This document shows, one piece after another, positions 9,418 to 18,260 of a DNA stretch of 64,000 nt (position 1 is its first letter; each line of letters opens with the position of its first letter). The stretch spans positions 1 to 64,000 of the forward strand of contig CAJULH010000003.1 in NCBI GenBank assembly GCA_910587175.1, written 5' to 3'. Position numbers and translations under genes: made by a program. Under the pieces are notes generated by a model. The model made no database searches. It worked only from the letters and a program-made list of their open reading frames with translations, and was not told the origin of the DNA. Origin of the DNA: Candidatus Gastranaerophilales bacterium. Its GTDB lineage: Bacteria > Cyanobacteriota > Vampirovibrionia > Gastranaerophilales > Gastranaerophilaceae.

Positions 9418-9906
9418 TTATTTAAAATCCCCGTCATATTCCCTGTTTCTTGCATGGCATATGCTTATTGCAATTGAATCCACTGTATCATCAAGTTTGG
9501 TATTTTTGTTTAGTGCGATAAACTTTTCAACCATAAGCCTTACTTCGGATTTTTCTGCCCTGCCGTGACCCGTTAAAACTTGTTTTACCACAAGCGGTGT
9601 GTATTCTGCTGTTTTGATATTTGCTTTTTCAAGTGCTGCAAGGATTACACCTCTGGCTTCTGCTACAGGAATTATCGTTTTTTGGTTTTTAAAGAAAAAA
9701 AGCTGTTCTATTGCAGCCTCGTCCGGCTCATATCTTTTACATATTTCTGTTATATCATCAAAAATTTCAACAAGCCTTTTTGATACAGGCATGGATTTAT
9801 CTGTCTGGATACTGCCTGAATTTATAAGCCTGTAGCCGTTTTTATCAGCTTCAATAATACTGTATCCTGTAATTCCAATCCCCGGGTCTATACCTAAAAT
9901 TCTCAT
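9418..9906 (-). CDS. ruvC: Holliday junction endodeoxyribonuclease RuvC
   Basis: 162 aa. It resolves Holliday junctions as a dimer. The four acidic catalytic residues are visible: D7 in ILGIDPGIGITGY, the glutamate in AAIEQLFF, and two aspartates in KLDDTVDSIAIS near the C-terminus. Length is normal. It is the first gene of the minus-strand operon and is divergent from the beta-galactosidase across a 253-bp gap. ruvA and ruvB are not in the window. Confidence 0.97.
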   Translation of the reverse strand: MRILGIDPGIGITGYSIIEADKNGYRLINSGSIQTDKSMPVSKRLVEIFDDITEICKRYEPDEAAIEQLFFFKNQKTIIPVAEARGVILAALEKANIKTAEYTPLVVKQVLTGHGRAEKSEVRLMVEKFIALNKNTKLDDTVDSIAISICHARNREYDGDFK

Positions 9907-9974
9907 GGCTTTGATTATACCATATCAAATGCAACAAAATATGCTAAAGTTTTCAAAATCCGGGCAAAATAAAA

Positions 9975-9996
9975 TGCGATTTGTAAACAAACCGCA
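9975..9996. promoter_or_regulatory. Candidate operator palindrome between ruvC and GH35 gene
   Basis: A 22-bp dyad: TGCG-a-TTTGT-aa-ACAAA-c-CGCA, with perfect outer and inner arms and a single mismatched pair. The 2-bp centre makes it more like a DNA-binding site than an RNA hairpin. It lies in the 253-bp divergent gap, about 165 bp upstream of the beta-galactosidase start. A LacI-type repressor site is one possibility, but no regulator gene is adjacent. Confidence 0.35.
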
Positions 9997-10079
9997 TAAG
10001 TCAAGAAAGGAATGGTTAGACTATTAACAGTTCACATTATTACATAAATGATATTACTATGCAAACTTCTTAATAAATT

Positions 10080-10107
10080 TTTACGTTTCTACAAATGCCT
10101 GTATACT
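10080..10107 (+). promoter_or_regulatory. Possible promoter for the GH35 gene
   Basis: TTTACG and TATACT (10102-10107) separated by 16 nt, about 50 bp before the start codon. The match to sigma-70 consensus is moderate. Confidence 0.35.
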
Positions 10108-10159
10108 ATACATTTTGTTGACTAGTGAAAACACTTCATTAATCGGTTAAAATAAGAAT

Positions 10160-12631
10160 ATGGATTGTGTTTTTGATAAATATTCTCTTATTATAGATGG
10201 CAAAAGAACCTTTATAAAAAGCGGAGCTATGCACTATTTTCGTACTTTTGGAAGAAAGGAATGGTTTGACAGGCTGTCTAAAATGAAAGCAGGCGGGTAT
10301 AATACCGTTGATTTATACTTTTGCTGGAGTTTTCATGGCATAAAGCCCGATTATTATGATTTTTCTGACTATAAAAATATTAAAGAACTTTTAAAAACGG
10401 CAAAAGATTTGGGACTCTTTGTAATAGCACGCCCGGGACCATATATAAATGGTGAAGTTTCTGCAGGAGGCATACCCTATTGGCTTTTGAAGGACAAAGA
10501 AGCTGTTATAAGAAACAGAAAAGATGGTGATTATATTTATTCGCCGCATTATATGGATGCTCTAAAAGGTTGGTATAATGCACTTTTGCCTATAATTAAG
10601 GAATTTGACAATGTTATCTTAATTCAGGTTGAAAACGAATATTCAACAAACGGCGGCGAAACGGAATATATCGAAGAGCTTATTGATATCGTTAAAAAAA
10701 GCGGCATAAAGGCGCCGACTTTTCATAATGATGCATACATTGCTGGGCTCTATGCTGATGTTGTAGATATGTATGCCTGTGATATTTACCCTTATATAAA
10801 TCCTGCAAATTCCTGGAAACAAAATACTTATGCTTTTGATACTTTGGATAACCTTGAGGATATTGTTCGTGAATTTAATGATAGAACTCCTCTTTTTGTG
10901 GCGGAGATGCAGGCAGGCTGGTATGATAAATGGCTTGGTGCAGGGTATGAAAATATAAGGAAAGATTTAGGCTACAGCCATATAAATATTATGACAAAAA
11001 GTGCTCTTGCAAACGGAGTGACGATTTTTAATCATTATATGACAGTCGGCGGTACAAATATTTTAGATACAGCTGCAGATGAGGTTTATACAAGCTATGA
11101 TTTTGCTGCACCAATAAGCGAGCTTGGGGCTATTAAGGAAAATTTCAGAAAAGCAAAAGAGATAAACTATTTTCTCGACTCTTTTAATTTATGCGAAACG
11201 GAACCCGTAGATGCGGATTTTGAAATTCCTGAAAATTGTTTTGCAAAAGTTCGCAAAGACAAAATAAATAATTGCAAATGGATGTTTTTAAGGAATTTTA
11301 ATACCTGTGAAACATATATTAACGACATCTCCATTGATACATTTGAGATGAAAATTTTACCATTAAATTTAAAGCTCAAGGCGTGTGAAATAGTAAAATC
11401 CGGCATGGAAATATTCGGGCGTTTTGAAGATGGGAATAAAGAAACTATTTTTCTTCTTTCTGATTATAAAAACAGTATAATAATTAAAGACTCTAACGGT
11501 ATAGAAACATCAATTTCGGGTGATAAGGATGATTTTTTTGAAATTGAATTTAGAGATAACTGCGGCGGTTTTGAAAAATGTACAAAGTTTATCTTTATTT
11601 CAAGAAAAGTTGCAAACTATACCTGGAAGCTTTGCACCTCCGGCTGCGACAAGATGATTTTTAATGCGAGCTTTGTTTATCCGGATGGAAGAATTGCATA
11701 TGACAGCGAAAGGGAAATAAAAACATATACAATAAATGAAGGTTTTAAGACATATTGCACCGCGCCCGGGCTTGAAAAAAAGAAAATCAGGCTTACAAAT
11801 TTTGATGTTTATTTTGCAGCGCCTGAAATCGAAAAAGGATATGATTATTCAGGGTGGAAAAGCGTAAAACATAATGACGATTTTTCTCTTGCTGATTCTT
11901 TTAATTCTGATGTTTACTCTGAATTTGTATGGTATAAGGGACAAATTTCGCGGAGAGCATCAGAGATTTCAGTTTCTGCAAGGCACATTTTTGCAATATA
12001 TATAAATGGCAGAGAACTTTTAAACAGAAACAGTTACAAATATGATAATTTAATCCAGGTTGATGAACATCTGAGTGTTTTAATCCGACCGGAACTTTTG
12101 ACAAAAGAAACAAATGAGATTACTGTTCTGGTGCAAAATTTAGGGTTTGATAAAGGTTTTACGAATGATATAAACTCTCCGCGCGGGCTGATATATTTCA
12201 AAACCGATACCGAAGAAAAGATTGACTGGAAAATACGGGGAAGAATATCACTTGAAAAACGACCGGTGGAAGATACACAGGCACCCTATCTTGCACTTTT
12301 AGAAAACAAATTTACAATTCCTGATGAATATTTATCAGAAAATGTTTTTGCGCCGTTTGTTTTAGATATGGATAAAACACCATTCAGGCGTGTTACCATA
12401 TTTTTGAACGATACAAAGATTGGGAGATTTATAAGAAATAACTCCCCGCAGGAAAAATTCTATCTTCCGCCTCATTTTCTAAAGAAAGAAAGCGAAGGCG
12501 AAAATGTTTTAAAGCTTGTTGTGTGGGAGAAAAGCCACAGAATAAAATCTGTCTTTGACTATAAAAATTATCTTGAAAATGTCTCATTAAAGGTTGAAAA
12601 TTATAAAGTATGGGAGATGACTGGTTTTTGA
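10160..12631 (+). CDS. GH35-type beta-galactosidase (cytoplasmic)
   Basis: 823 aa. The first ~330 residues form a GH35 TIM barrel: SGAMHYFRTFGRKEWFDRLSKMKAGG, RPGPYINGE, and VENEY with the presumed acid/base Glu160; the presumed nucleophile is Glu249 in VAEMQAGWYDKW. The rest is beta-rich, consistent with the jelly-roll domains that follow the barrel in this family. There is no signal peptide, so the substrate must be imported or cytoplasmic. GH35 enzymes remove terminal beta-galactose from oligosaccharides and glycans. No transporter or regulator is adjacent. The ribosome-binding site is weak. The exact linkage specificity cannot be told. Confidence 0.88.
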   Translation: MDCVFDKYSLIIDGKRTFIKSGAMHYFRTFGRKEWFDRLSKMKAGGYNTVDLYFCWSFHGIKPDYYDFSDYKNIKELLKTAKDLGLFVIARPGPYINGEVSAGGIPYWLLKDKEAVIRNRKDGDYIYSPHYMDALKGWYNALLPIIKEFDNVILIQVENEYSTNGGETEYIEELIDIVKKSGIKAPTFHNDAYIAGLYADVVDMYACDIYPYINPANSWKQNTYAFDTLDNLEDIVREFNDRTPLFVAEMQAGWYDKWLGAGYENIRKDLGYSHINIMTKSALANGVTIFNHYMTVGGTNILDTAADEVYTSYDFAAPISELGAIKENFRKAKEINYFLDSFNLCETEPVDADFEIPENCFAKVRKDKINNCKWMFLRNFNTCETYINDISIDTFEMKILPLNLKLKACEIVKSGMEIFGRFEDGNKETIFLLSDYKNSIIIKDSNGIETSISGDKDDFFEIEFRDNCGGFEKCTKFIFISRKVANYTWKLCTSGCDKMIFNASFVYPDGRIAYDSEREIKTYTINEGFKTYCTAPGLEKKKIRLTNFDVYFAAPEIEKGYDYSGWKSVKHNDDFSLADSFNSDVYSEFVWYKGQISRRASEISVSARHIFAIYINGRELLNRNSYKYDNLIQVDEHLSVLIRPELLTKETNEITVLVQNLGFDKGFTNDINSPRGLIYFKTDTEEKIDWKIRGRISLEKRPVEDTQAPYLALLENKFTIPDEYLSENVFAPFVLDMDKTPFRRVTIFLNDTKIGRFIRNNSPQEKFYLPPHFLKKESEGENVLKLVVWEKSHRIKSVFDYKNYLENVSLKVENYKVWEMTGF

Positions 12632-12714
12632 ATACAAAAACTCTTGGTTCAACCGGCTTAAAATTAAAGTTTTTGAAAGATTTTGCCGATAGTATTATTG
12701 CAGGATGCAGGTAA
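12628..12714 (+). other. 28-codon ORF resembling an aldo/keto reductase N-terminus
   Basis: A TTG-started frame overlapping the stop of the GH35 gene reads LNTKTLGSTGLKLKF before ending after 28 codons. TLGSTGLK is a typical opening of aldo/keto reductases, so this may be the remnant of a deleted gene. It is too short to be sure, and no further reductase sequence follows. Confidence 0.2.
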
Positions 12715-12780
12715 AATTTCCTTAAAGGTGTGCGTCTCTTTTCAAAATGGCTGTGTAATTTCCAAAGGAGATAAAATATT

Positions 12781-13158
12781 ATGGCGGTACTTCCTGATTT
12801 TTTAATTAAGAGGGTGTATAAAAAAGGCTCCCTCAGGCAAACAGAAGATGGTGTTGAGTTTGATTTGAAAAACGTTCTTGGTCCCGGGGTAATTTCAGGT
12901 CTTGAATGCGTTCAGATAAATGACTACATTTTTTCTAAAGATGTTATAAGTTTTGTAACGCAGGGAATGGAGCTTGCTGCGGAAATTGTAAATGAAGCCA
13001 ATCCTATTCATTTTAGATTGAATCAGGAAGGCACAATGAAACTTTTAGAAAAGGCAAACTGCCTGAAGGACGGGTTGAATAAAATTATTCTTGAAATTAT
13101 GAATCCCGAAGCTGGCAGATTGAAGATTACCCTTACGGACAATTTGCATATTACTTAA
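12781..13158 (+). CDS. Conserved-looking protein of unknown function, 125 aa
   Basis: A soluble 125-aa protein with a strong AAAGGAG ribosome-binding site. It appears mainly beta-stranded with an amphipathic helix near 60-75 and no membrane segment or signal. Sequence such as FDLKNVLGPGVISGLECVQINDYIF is not one I can assign to a family. It follows the GH35 gene by 150 bp on the same strand, which suggests but does not prove a link to sugar metabolism. Confidence 0.65.
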   Translation: MAVLPDFLIKRVYKKGSLRQTEDGVEFDLKNVLGPGVISGLECVQINDYIFSKDVISFVTQGMELAAEIVNEANPIHFRLNQEGTMKLLEKANCLKDGLNKIILEIMNPEAGRLKITLTDNLHIT

Positions 13159-13187
13159 TATTTGTTAAATTTTTACATAAGGCATAC

Positions 13188-13216
13188 TTGCAAAAAAAAT
13201 GTATTGCATGTAGAAT
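13188..13216 (+). promoter_or_regulatory. Sigma-70-type promoter of a small isolated transcript
   Basis: TTGCAA (13188-13193) and TAGAAT (13211-13216) are separated by exactly 17 nt. Transcription should start near 13223 and end at the terminator at 13365-13393, giving an RNA of about 170 nt. Confidence 0.55.
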
Positions 13217-13250
13217 GTAATGGCTTAAGAGTTTTAGGATTAAGTAAAAA

Positions 13251-13340
13251 ATGATTAGATTGTTTGAATATTTTGTACGACGTTTTTTGTTTAACGAATT
13301 CAAGGAAAGCTATGCTTTTGTGGTTGTTAAAAACAAATAA
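13251..13340 (+). CDS. Possible 29-aa small protein (or part of a small RNA)
   Basis: ATG at 13251 opens a 29-codon frame starting MIRLFEYFVRRFLF and ending VVVKNK. An AGGA lies 11 nt upstream. It sits between its own promoter (13188-13216) and an intrinsic terminator (13365-13393), so the region is transcribed as a unit of about 170 nt. The product would be basic and amphipathic. Whether the RNA or the peptide is functional cannot be decided from sequence. The 420-bp gap 13159-13578 otherwise holds only this unit and the leader described below. Confidence 0.4.
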   Translation: MIRLFEYFVRRFLFNEFKESYAFVVVKNK

Positions 13341-13364
13341 TGTGCAAAAGATATAAAAATATAT

Positions 13365-13393
13365 AGCCTTCCTTGAAAAAGGAAGGCTTTTTT
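13365..13393 (+). terminator. Intrinsic terminator of the small transcript
   Basis: Perfect 10-bp stem AGCCTTCCTT / AAGGAAGGCT around a GAAA tetraloop, followed by TTTTT. Confidence 0.9.
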
Positions 13394-13484
13394 AATTAAC
13401 ATTTTTTAAAAAACATCACCAAAATAGCAATAAAAAAGCATCACAGACGTTAATAAATTATAGGAAGAAAGAAGGTAATTTTAA

Positions 13485-13553
13485 ATGAAAATAAATCAAA
13501 AACGATGCAAGGCACTTTATCAAAGGTTGAGAAACCTTATTTGGGGATTGTAA
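13485..13553 (+). other. Possible 22-aa leader peptide
   Basis: ATG at 13485 with a GAAGG ribosome-binding site opens a 22-codon frame (MKINQKRCKALYQR...), rich in Lys/Arg. Its last codons overlap CCTTATTT (13535-13542), which is complementary to AAATAAGG (13559-13566), the ribosome-binding site of the next gene. This could be a translational control leader; a chance short ORF is the alternative. Confidence 0.3.
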
Positions 13554-13578
13554 TTTTAAAATAAGGAACAATGATAAG

Positions 13579-15069
13579 ATGTCTATATCAAGCATAACAA
13601 CAAGTGTACTGTCATCACTTGGCAATAATACAGGATCTGTTATACCTATTGCCACAAAAGATTTAATACAAAACCAGGTTTTAGTTGCAGAATATGCAAA
13701 AAAGGGCGGCAAATACGACGCTTTTGAAAAATTTGTAGAGGAAAACGGAACAAGCGCCATTTGGCTTGGCGGTTTACCGCTTATTAAAAAATTATTTGAT
13801 AAAACAATTTATAAATTAGCCGGCATTAGTTCTGATGTCGATATTAGAAAATTAAAAGAAGGTACTTCAGACAGCACGGCTTTTGCTATAAATAAGCTGA
13901 AAGAGCAAATAGCTGCAGGTAAGGCGGGTAATACTGCCACGGAACAATTAAAAGCACTTAACAGTGTTGCAAGCCATAAAAATCTTGCAAAAGGTTTGTT
14001 TGTTGGAAAATTTGCCGCAGCAACAGCCTTAACTATGGCAGCATTGGCAGGGATTATTACCTACAAACAAAAGCATACGAAACAAAAAGCAGAGCAAAAT
14101 GTTAAGCTTAAAGTTATCCAGGAAAATATTCTTAAGCAGAATGTAAGAAACACTGACGTACATAAAATGTTTATGTCAAAGATGGATAAAAACACTAATG
14201 ACACCGGCAGTCTCGCATTTAAGGGTGGCATTGGAAATGCACTTTCCGCGTTTATGTATAATCCCGTGTTAAACCAGATGATACTTGATGGCGGTATTAC
14301 GGGGCTCAGGGCGAAAACCGCGAGAAAGGGTGAAAGAAGAGATGTTCTAATAAAAGAAGCATTTGAAATTGCTTGTTTATATCCGCTTGCTGTTCCTATC
14401 CAAACGGGTTTTGACCTTTTATTTGGCAAAATGTTTGGTAAGGATATAGGGCTTAATTATGCAGTTCTTGCATCTGAGAGGTTTAAGAACTCTCTTGGTG
14501 ATGGCTCCATGAAAGATGCGCTTTCAGACCTTGTAAAGAATGTTGATATTGAAAAAATCGGTGTCGATGCTGCTGTCGACAAACATATTTTGAATTTTAT
14601 CTATGATAATCCGGATAATCCTGTTGTGAAATTCCTGAAAGATATTGGCGATGTTGCAACAGTTAAAGAAACTATTGGAAAGAAATTTGGTCTCTTTAAT
14701 ATCAAGCAGGCAACCGATGAGATTGATTCCCTTGCATATATGGATACGAAAGCCATTCAAAGCAGTATTGAAAAATTGATGAAAATGGTCAGTGTTATGA
14801 ATAAAAAAGGTGCTGTCGGCAATATGGATAAAGCTTTGAATTACCTGAAAGGTGCACAGACTGCAAAAGGACTTTCAATTGTTTCGGCTATTGCTTTTGG
14901 TATTTGGGCAATGGGAATATTGCAAACAAATGTTGTATTAAAGCTCAGAGAAAAACTTACAGGAAGCACTGAAAACGAAGCCATTACAAACCTTGAAAAA
15001 CAAATCAGACACCAGATGGCATTTGAGGGAAATAATAATTCTTCAAATGCCCTAAAGACCATCGCGTAG
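13579..15069 (+). CDS. Lineage-type membrane-associated protein, 496 aa, unknown function
   Basis: Not a family I can name. It has hydrophobic segments near 155-172 (FAAATALTMAALAGIITY) and 438-458 (GLSIVSAIAFGIWAMGIL), lysine-rich amphipathic helices between them, and an internal LAFKGG near residue 213. No enzymatic motif is seen. The ribosome-binding site AAGGA lies 11 nt upstream inside a potential hairpin. The following two genes (15140, 16162 minus) are also uncharacterised, and similar proteins occur at 46075-47900, suggesting a paralogous set particular to this lineage. Confidence 0.7.
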   Translation: MSISSITTSVLSSLGNNTGSVIPIATKDLIQNQVLVAEYAKKGGKYDAFEKFVEENGTSAIWLGGLPLIKKLFDKTIYKLAGISSDVDIRKLKEGTSDSTAFAINKLKEQIAAGKAGNTATEQLKALNSVASHKNLAKGLFVGKFAAATALTMAALAGIITYKQKHTKQKAEQNVKLKVIQENILKQNVRNTDVHKMFMSKMDKNTNDTGSLAFKGGIGNALSAFMYNPVLNQMILDGGITGLRAKTARKGERRDVLIKEAFEIACLYPLAVPIQTGFDLLFGKMFGKDIGLNYAVLASERFKNSLGDGSMKDALSDLVKNVDIEKIGVDAAVDKHILNFIYDNPDNPVVKFLKDIGDVATVKETIGKKFGLFNIKQATDEIDSLAYMDTKAIQSSIEKLMKMVSVMNKKGAVGNMDKALNYLKGAQTAKGLSIVSAIAFGIWAMGILQTNVVLKLREKLTGSTENEAITNLEKQIRHQMAFEGNNNSSNALKTIA

Positions 15070-15099
15070 GATATCTGCTCCAAAGATAATAATATAAAA

Positions 15100-15130
15100 A
15101 CAGTGGCAATTTTTTGCTGTCTTTTGTTTT
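15100..15130 (+). terminator. Probable terminator between two lineage-type genes
   Basis: ACAG..GCAA (15100-15109) pairs with TTGCTGT (15114-15120) with a 2-nt bulge, followed by a T-rich run. It overlaps the leader of the next gene by only a few bases. Confidence 0.5.
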
Positions 15131-15139
15131 TATATATGT

Positions 15140-16159
15140 ATGGAAGGCTGTGTACAAAATATTGGTTACCATAATAACATTGGTGTTTCTAACCCGTATT
15201 TGAATTTTGTCGGGAACGACAATGCGAAATTTGACACGGTCTATGACCCGTTTCTTACTGATATTAAATTGGACAGTGTAGAATTTTCATCCGTAAACCC
15301 TGAAATTGAGGAAAAATATGCCGACATTTTAAATAAACAAGGATTGGTCGGAAAGGTTTGGGATTTTGCAAAAAATACCCTTGGCAACAAAATGGGCTCC
15401 AAGGCTATTTCTAAAAAGATTGAATTGTACAAACAGGGTTTAATTTCAGAAGATGAAATTGTTAATTTGGTTAATAAATATGCCAAAGGACAGCAAAAAG
15501 CGTTAGATTTTGTTGCAGATTGGGGCGCAACCGTTATCGGTGCCGGGGCATTTGCACTTGCGATACCTCTTGGTGCCGGTGTTCCGCTTGCTCTTGGGTG
15601 CGCAGCTGTGGGTGGTGCACTGTTTAAAGCGGGTGCAAAAAAGCTTGATGCTTACAGTGCAGGCAGGGAATATAAAACAGCACCATATGATATTGCAACA
15701 GGTGCAATAAGCGGTTTGTTAAGCCCTATTGTAAACGGCATAGGCAATGCAGCAGTAAGAACGATTGCCGGAAAAATAGGTCTACAAAATGTAACCAAGG
15801 GTGCAGGCAGTCTGATTTACCGTAATTTTGGAGATGCTATAAAATATTTTGCACTGCTGCCAAAACAGGAGCTTCAAGGTACTGCTGTAAAAAGACTTGC
15901 CGCCTGGGGTGCAGGAAAAACTGTAAGGGGTATTGCTAAATTTGGCGGTGCATTGGCACTCAGAGAATATGTATTTGCGGCATTCTCCCAGGATGCTATT
16001 TCAAAAAGCATGCTTATGAATAACACGCTTATAAAAGTGCTTGGTCAGCAGGAAATAATAGATAAAATTGAAGAAAATAAAGGCAGAGACATAGATTTTT
16101 CAAATGATATGTACGCTTGTCTTAATGCCCAGTCTGGGCAATTTCAGATGCAGGCTTAG
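15140..16159 (+). CDS. Lineage-type protein with F-x-G motif, 339 aa, unknown function
   Basis: 339 aa. Residues 21-25 read LNFVG, the F-x-G motif seen near the N-termini of other proteins here. Two glycine/alanine-rich hydrophobic stretches (about 128-160, TVIGAGAFALAIPLGAGVPLALG) look membrane-inserting. Later helices are weakly amphipathic. No known domain recognised. A cysteine at position 4 is not in a lipobox context. It follows the 496-aa gene by 70 bp and is convergent with the 85-aa gene, their stops 3 bp apart. Confidence 0.65.
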   Translation: MEGCVQNIGYHNNIGVSNPYLNFVGNDNAKFDTVYDPFLTDIKLDSVEFSSVNPEIEEKYADILNKQGLVGKVWDFAKNTLGNKMGSKAISKKIELYKQGLISEDEIVNLVNKYAKGQQKALDFVADWGATVIGAGAFALAIPLGAGVPLALGCAAVGGALFKAGAKKLDAYSAGREYKTAPYDIATGAISGLLSPIVNGIGNAAVRTIAGKIGLQNVTKGAGSLIYRNFGDAIKYFALLPKQELQGTAVKRLAAWGAGKTVRGIAKFGGALALREYVFAAFSQDAISKSMLMNNTLIKVLGQQEIIDKIEENKGRDIDFSNDMYACLNAQSGQFQMQA

Positions 16160-16161
16160 TT

Positions 16162-16419
16162 TTAAACTTCAATAAATAATTTTCTGCCTACAATATTTGG
16201 CTTTCCATTGTAATATCCGGCAAAATATCCGCCTAAAACAGGTGTATTTTTGGCATAGTTTTCATTCCCTCTGAAGCTTGAATTCATAAAAGGGTTTAAA
16301 TTTTCTCCCTGTGGAGAGAAGGGGTTATAATTTGCAGGTTTGGCACTGACTTTTGCGGCACTTTGAGTGCTTGTAGATGCTAAAGACCTTGTAATTAAAG
16401 ATACCAGATTTGTTAACAT
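16162..16419 (-). CDS. Small protein with F-x-G motif, 85 aa
   Basis: An 85-aa protein with an amphipathic N-terminal helix, a low-complexity Ala/Ser/Asn-rich centre, and SSFRGNENY (F49, G51), again the F-x-G motif. AAAGG lies about 6 nt upstream of the ATG. It is convergent with the 339-aa gene. Function unknown; the motif and position suggest it belongs with the neighbouring lineage-specific proteins. Confidence 0.55.
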   Translation of the reverse strand: MLTNLVSLITRSLASTSTQSAAKVSAKPANYNPFSPQGENLNPFMNSSFRGNENYAKNTPVLGGYFAGYYNGKPNIVGRKLFIEV

Positions 16420-16580
16420 TAACGACCTTTTACTTTCCTAAAAAATACCTTTTCAAAAGAATGCTTAATGATAGAAAAATACATGTCATATTTATTATCG
16501 TACGAAGATATAAAAAGTTAATATAACTTTACAAATATACTCTGTTTGACCCACAATTTTTATAAAACTTAATAATTCTG

Positions 16581-16610
16581 TTGTTAAAATGTTTTAATTT
16601 GTGATATATT
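16581..16610 (+). promoter_or_regulatory. Candidate promoter of the rny-ymdB-PHP operon
   Basis: TTGTTA (16581-16586), 18-nt spacer, TATATT (16605-16610), about 95 bp before the proposed rny start. The rest of the 284-bp gap 16420-16703 is AT-rich with no further feature that I can support. Confidence 0.4.
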
Positions 16611-16703
16611 TTTATTAACCGATAGTTTACTAATTTTTAATTTTATATAAAAACAGAGAATATACTGATGCTGCAGAGTTTTTAGCTTTGTGCGCAAAAC
16701 AAT

Positions 16704-18257
16704 TTGAGGTATGGGAAAATAGAATCTATATTTTTATTATATATATTAATACTTATTCTTGCAGTTGTTGCAATTGTTTCGGCGATTTTATGCGCAAGAC
16801 AGAAAACAAAACTGGAATTTTACCAAAAAGACGCTGAAAGGCTGAAAGACGAATTTAAGGAAAAAGAAGCTTATCTTAAAAAAGAGGCTCTTGTTGCTGC
16901 AAGGGAACAACTACACTCTGACAGACAAAAACTTGATGATGAAATAAGACAAAGAAGGTCTGAAATCAATCGTCTTGAAAATTCTCTTTCAAAAAGAGAA
17001 GACAGCCTTGAAGATAAGGTTCAAAAGGTAACAGATAAAGAATTTGAATTGAATAAAAAATATGATGAGCTTTTAGATAAAGAAGATTATCTTGCAGAGC
17101 TTGTTGCAAAGCAGTTGAATGAACTTGAGAGGGTTTCTTCAATGAGCCGCGAAGAGGCAAAGAATATGCTTCTTGAGCAAATCAAACAGGAGCTTGCACA
17201 GGAACAGATTCAGCTCATCAGGGAAAATGAACAAAAGATAAAAGAAACTGCCGAGGAAAAATCCAGAGAGATTTTATCCCAGGTGATGCAAAAATGCGTT
17301 ATAGACCAGGTTATAGAAAGCACCGTTTCCGTTGTTTCTCTTCCGAATGATGAAATGAAAGGAAGAATAATCGGACGCGAAGGTCGAAATATAAGAACTC
17401 TTGAAACCCTGACCGGTGTGGATTTAATAATTGATGATACACCCGAGGCTGTTGTGCTTTCATCGTTTGACCCTGTGAGACGCGAGGTTGCAAAACTTAC
17501 AATTGAAAAACTTATCCAGGATGGGCGTATTCACCCTGTCCGGATTGAAGAAGTTTATGAGAAATCTAAAAAAGAGATTGAAAACAAAATGAGGCAGGAA
17601 GGCGAAAAAGCTGCACTTGACCTTGGGATTATGAACCTTAACAAAGAGCTGACGAGGACTCTTGGACGCTTATATTATAGAACAAGTTACGGACAAAATG
17701 TTTTAAGACACTCAATCGAAGTGGCACAAATTGCAGGTATGCTTGCTGTTGAACTTGGTGCTGATGCCGCTGAAGCCAGACGTGCCGGTTTATTGCACGA
17801 TATTGGAAAAGCAGTAGATCATGATCAGGAAGGCACACATATTCAACTTGGTGTTGAGCTTGCAAGGCGCTACGGCGAAAGAGAAGAAATTGTCCACGCT
17901 ATAGAAGCGCACCATGATGACGTTGCGGCAAACACACTTGTCGCGGCGCTGGTCAAAATAGCAGATTCGGTTTCTGCGGGAAGACCGGGTGCAAGGCGCG
18001 ATACACTTGAAATCTATATTAAACGCCTCAAAAAGCTGGAAGAAATTGCCAACAGCTATGAGGGAATTAAGCAGTCCTTTGCTGTCCAGGCAGGTCGTGA
18101 AGTTAGGGTGGTGGTTCAGCCCAATGTGTTCAACGACGCTGCAGCAGCAAAACTTGCCCGCGATATTGTAAAACGCATTGAGGATGAGCTTGAATATCCC
18201 GGACAAATCCGTGTAACGGTTGTTCGCGAAGCAAGAGTTACCGAAATAGCGAAATAA
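16704..18257 (+). CDS. rny: Ribonuclease Y
   Basis: 517 aa, usual length. RNase Y is a membrane-anchored endoribonuclease that starts bulk mRNA decay. The order is: N-terminal transmembrane helix (about 9-31), a long coiled coil (about 32-200), a KH domain (GRIIGREGRNIRTLETLTGVDLIIDDTPEAV), and an HD domain with HDIGKAVDH and later HHDD. The frame appears to start at TTG 16704 (reading MRYGKIES); no strong ribosome-binding site supports it, so the exact start is uncertain. It heads an operon with ymdB, an arrangement well known in Firmicutes. Confidence 0.97.
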   Translation: MRYGKIESIFLLYILILILAVVAIVSAILCARQKTKLEFYQKDAERLKDEFKEKEAYLKKEALVAAREQLHSDRQKLDDEIRQRRSEINRLENSLSKREDSLEDKVQKVTDKEFELNKKYDELLDKEDYLAELVAKQLNELERVSSMSREEAKNMLLEQIKQELAQEQIQLIRENEQKIKETAEEKSREILSQVMQKCVIDQVIESTVSVVSLPNDEMKGRIIGREGRNIRTLETLTGVDLIIDDTPEAVVLSSFDPVRREVAKLTIEKLIQDGRIHPVRIEEVYEKSKKEIENKMRQEGEKAALDLGIMNLNKELTRTLGRLYYRTSYGQNVLRHSIEVAQIAGMLAVELGADAAEARRAGLLHDIGKAVDHDQEGTHIQLGVELARRYGEREEIVHAIEAHHDDVAANTLVAALVKIADSVSAGRPGARRDTLEIYIKRLKKLEEIANSYEGIKQSFAVQAGREVRVVVQPNVFNDAAAAKLARDIVKRIEDELEYPGQIRVTVVREARVTEIAK

Positions 18258-18260
18258 GAA

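Noticed and set aside
17790..18206. 138-aa minus-strand ORF inside rny
   Set aside because: It lies fully antisense to the conserved HD domain of RNase Y and has no promoter or ribosome-binding site.
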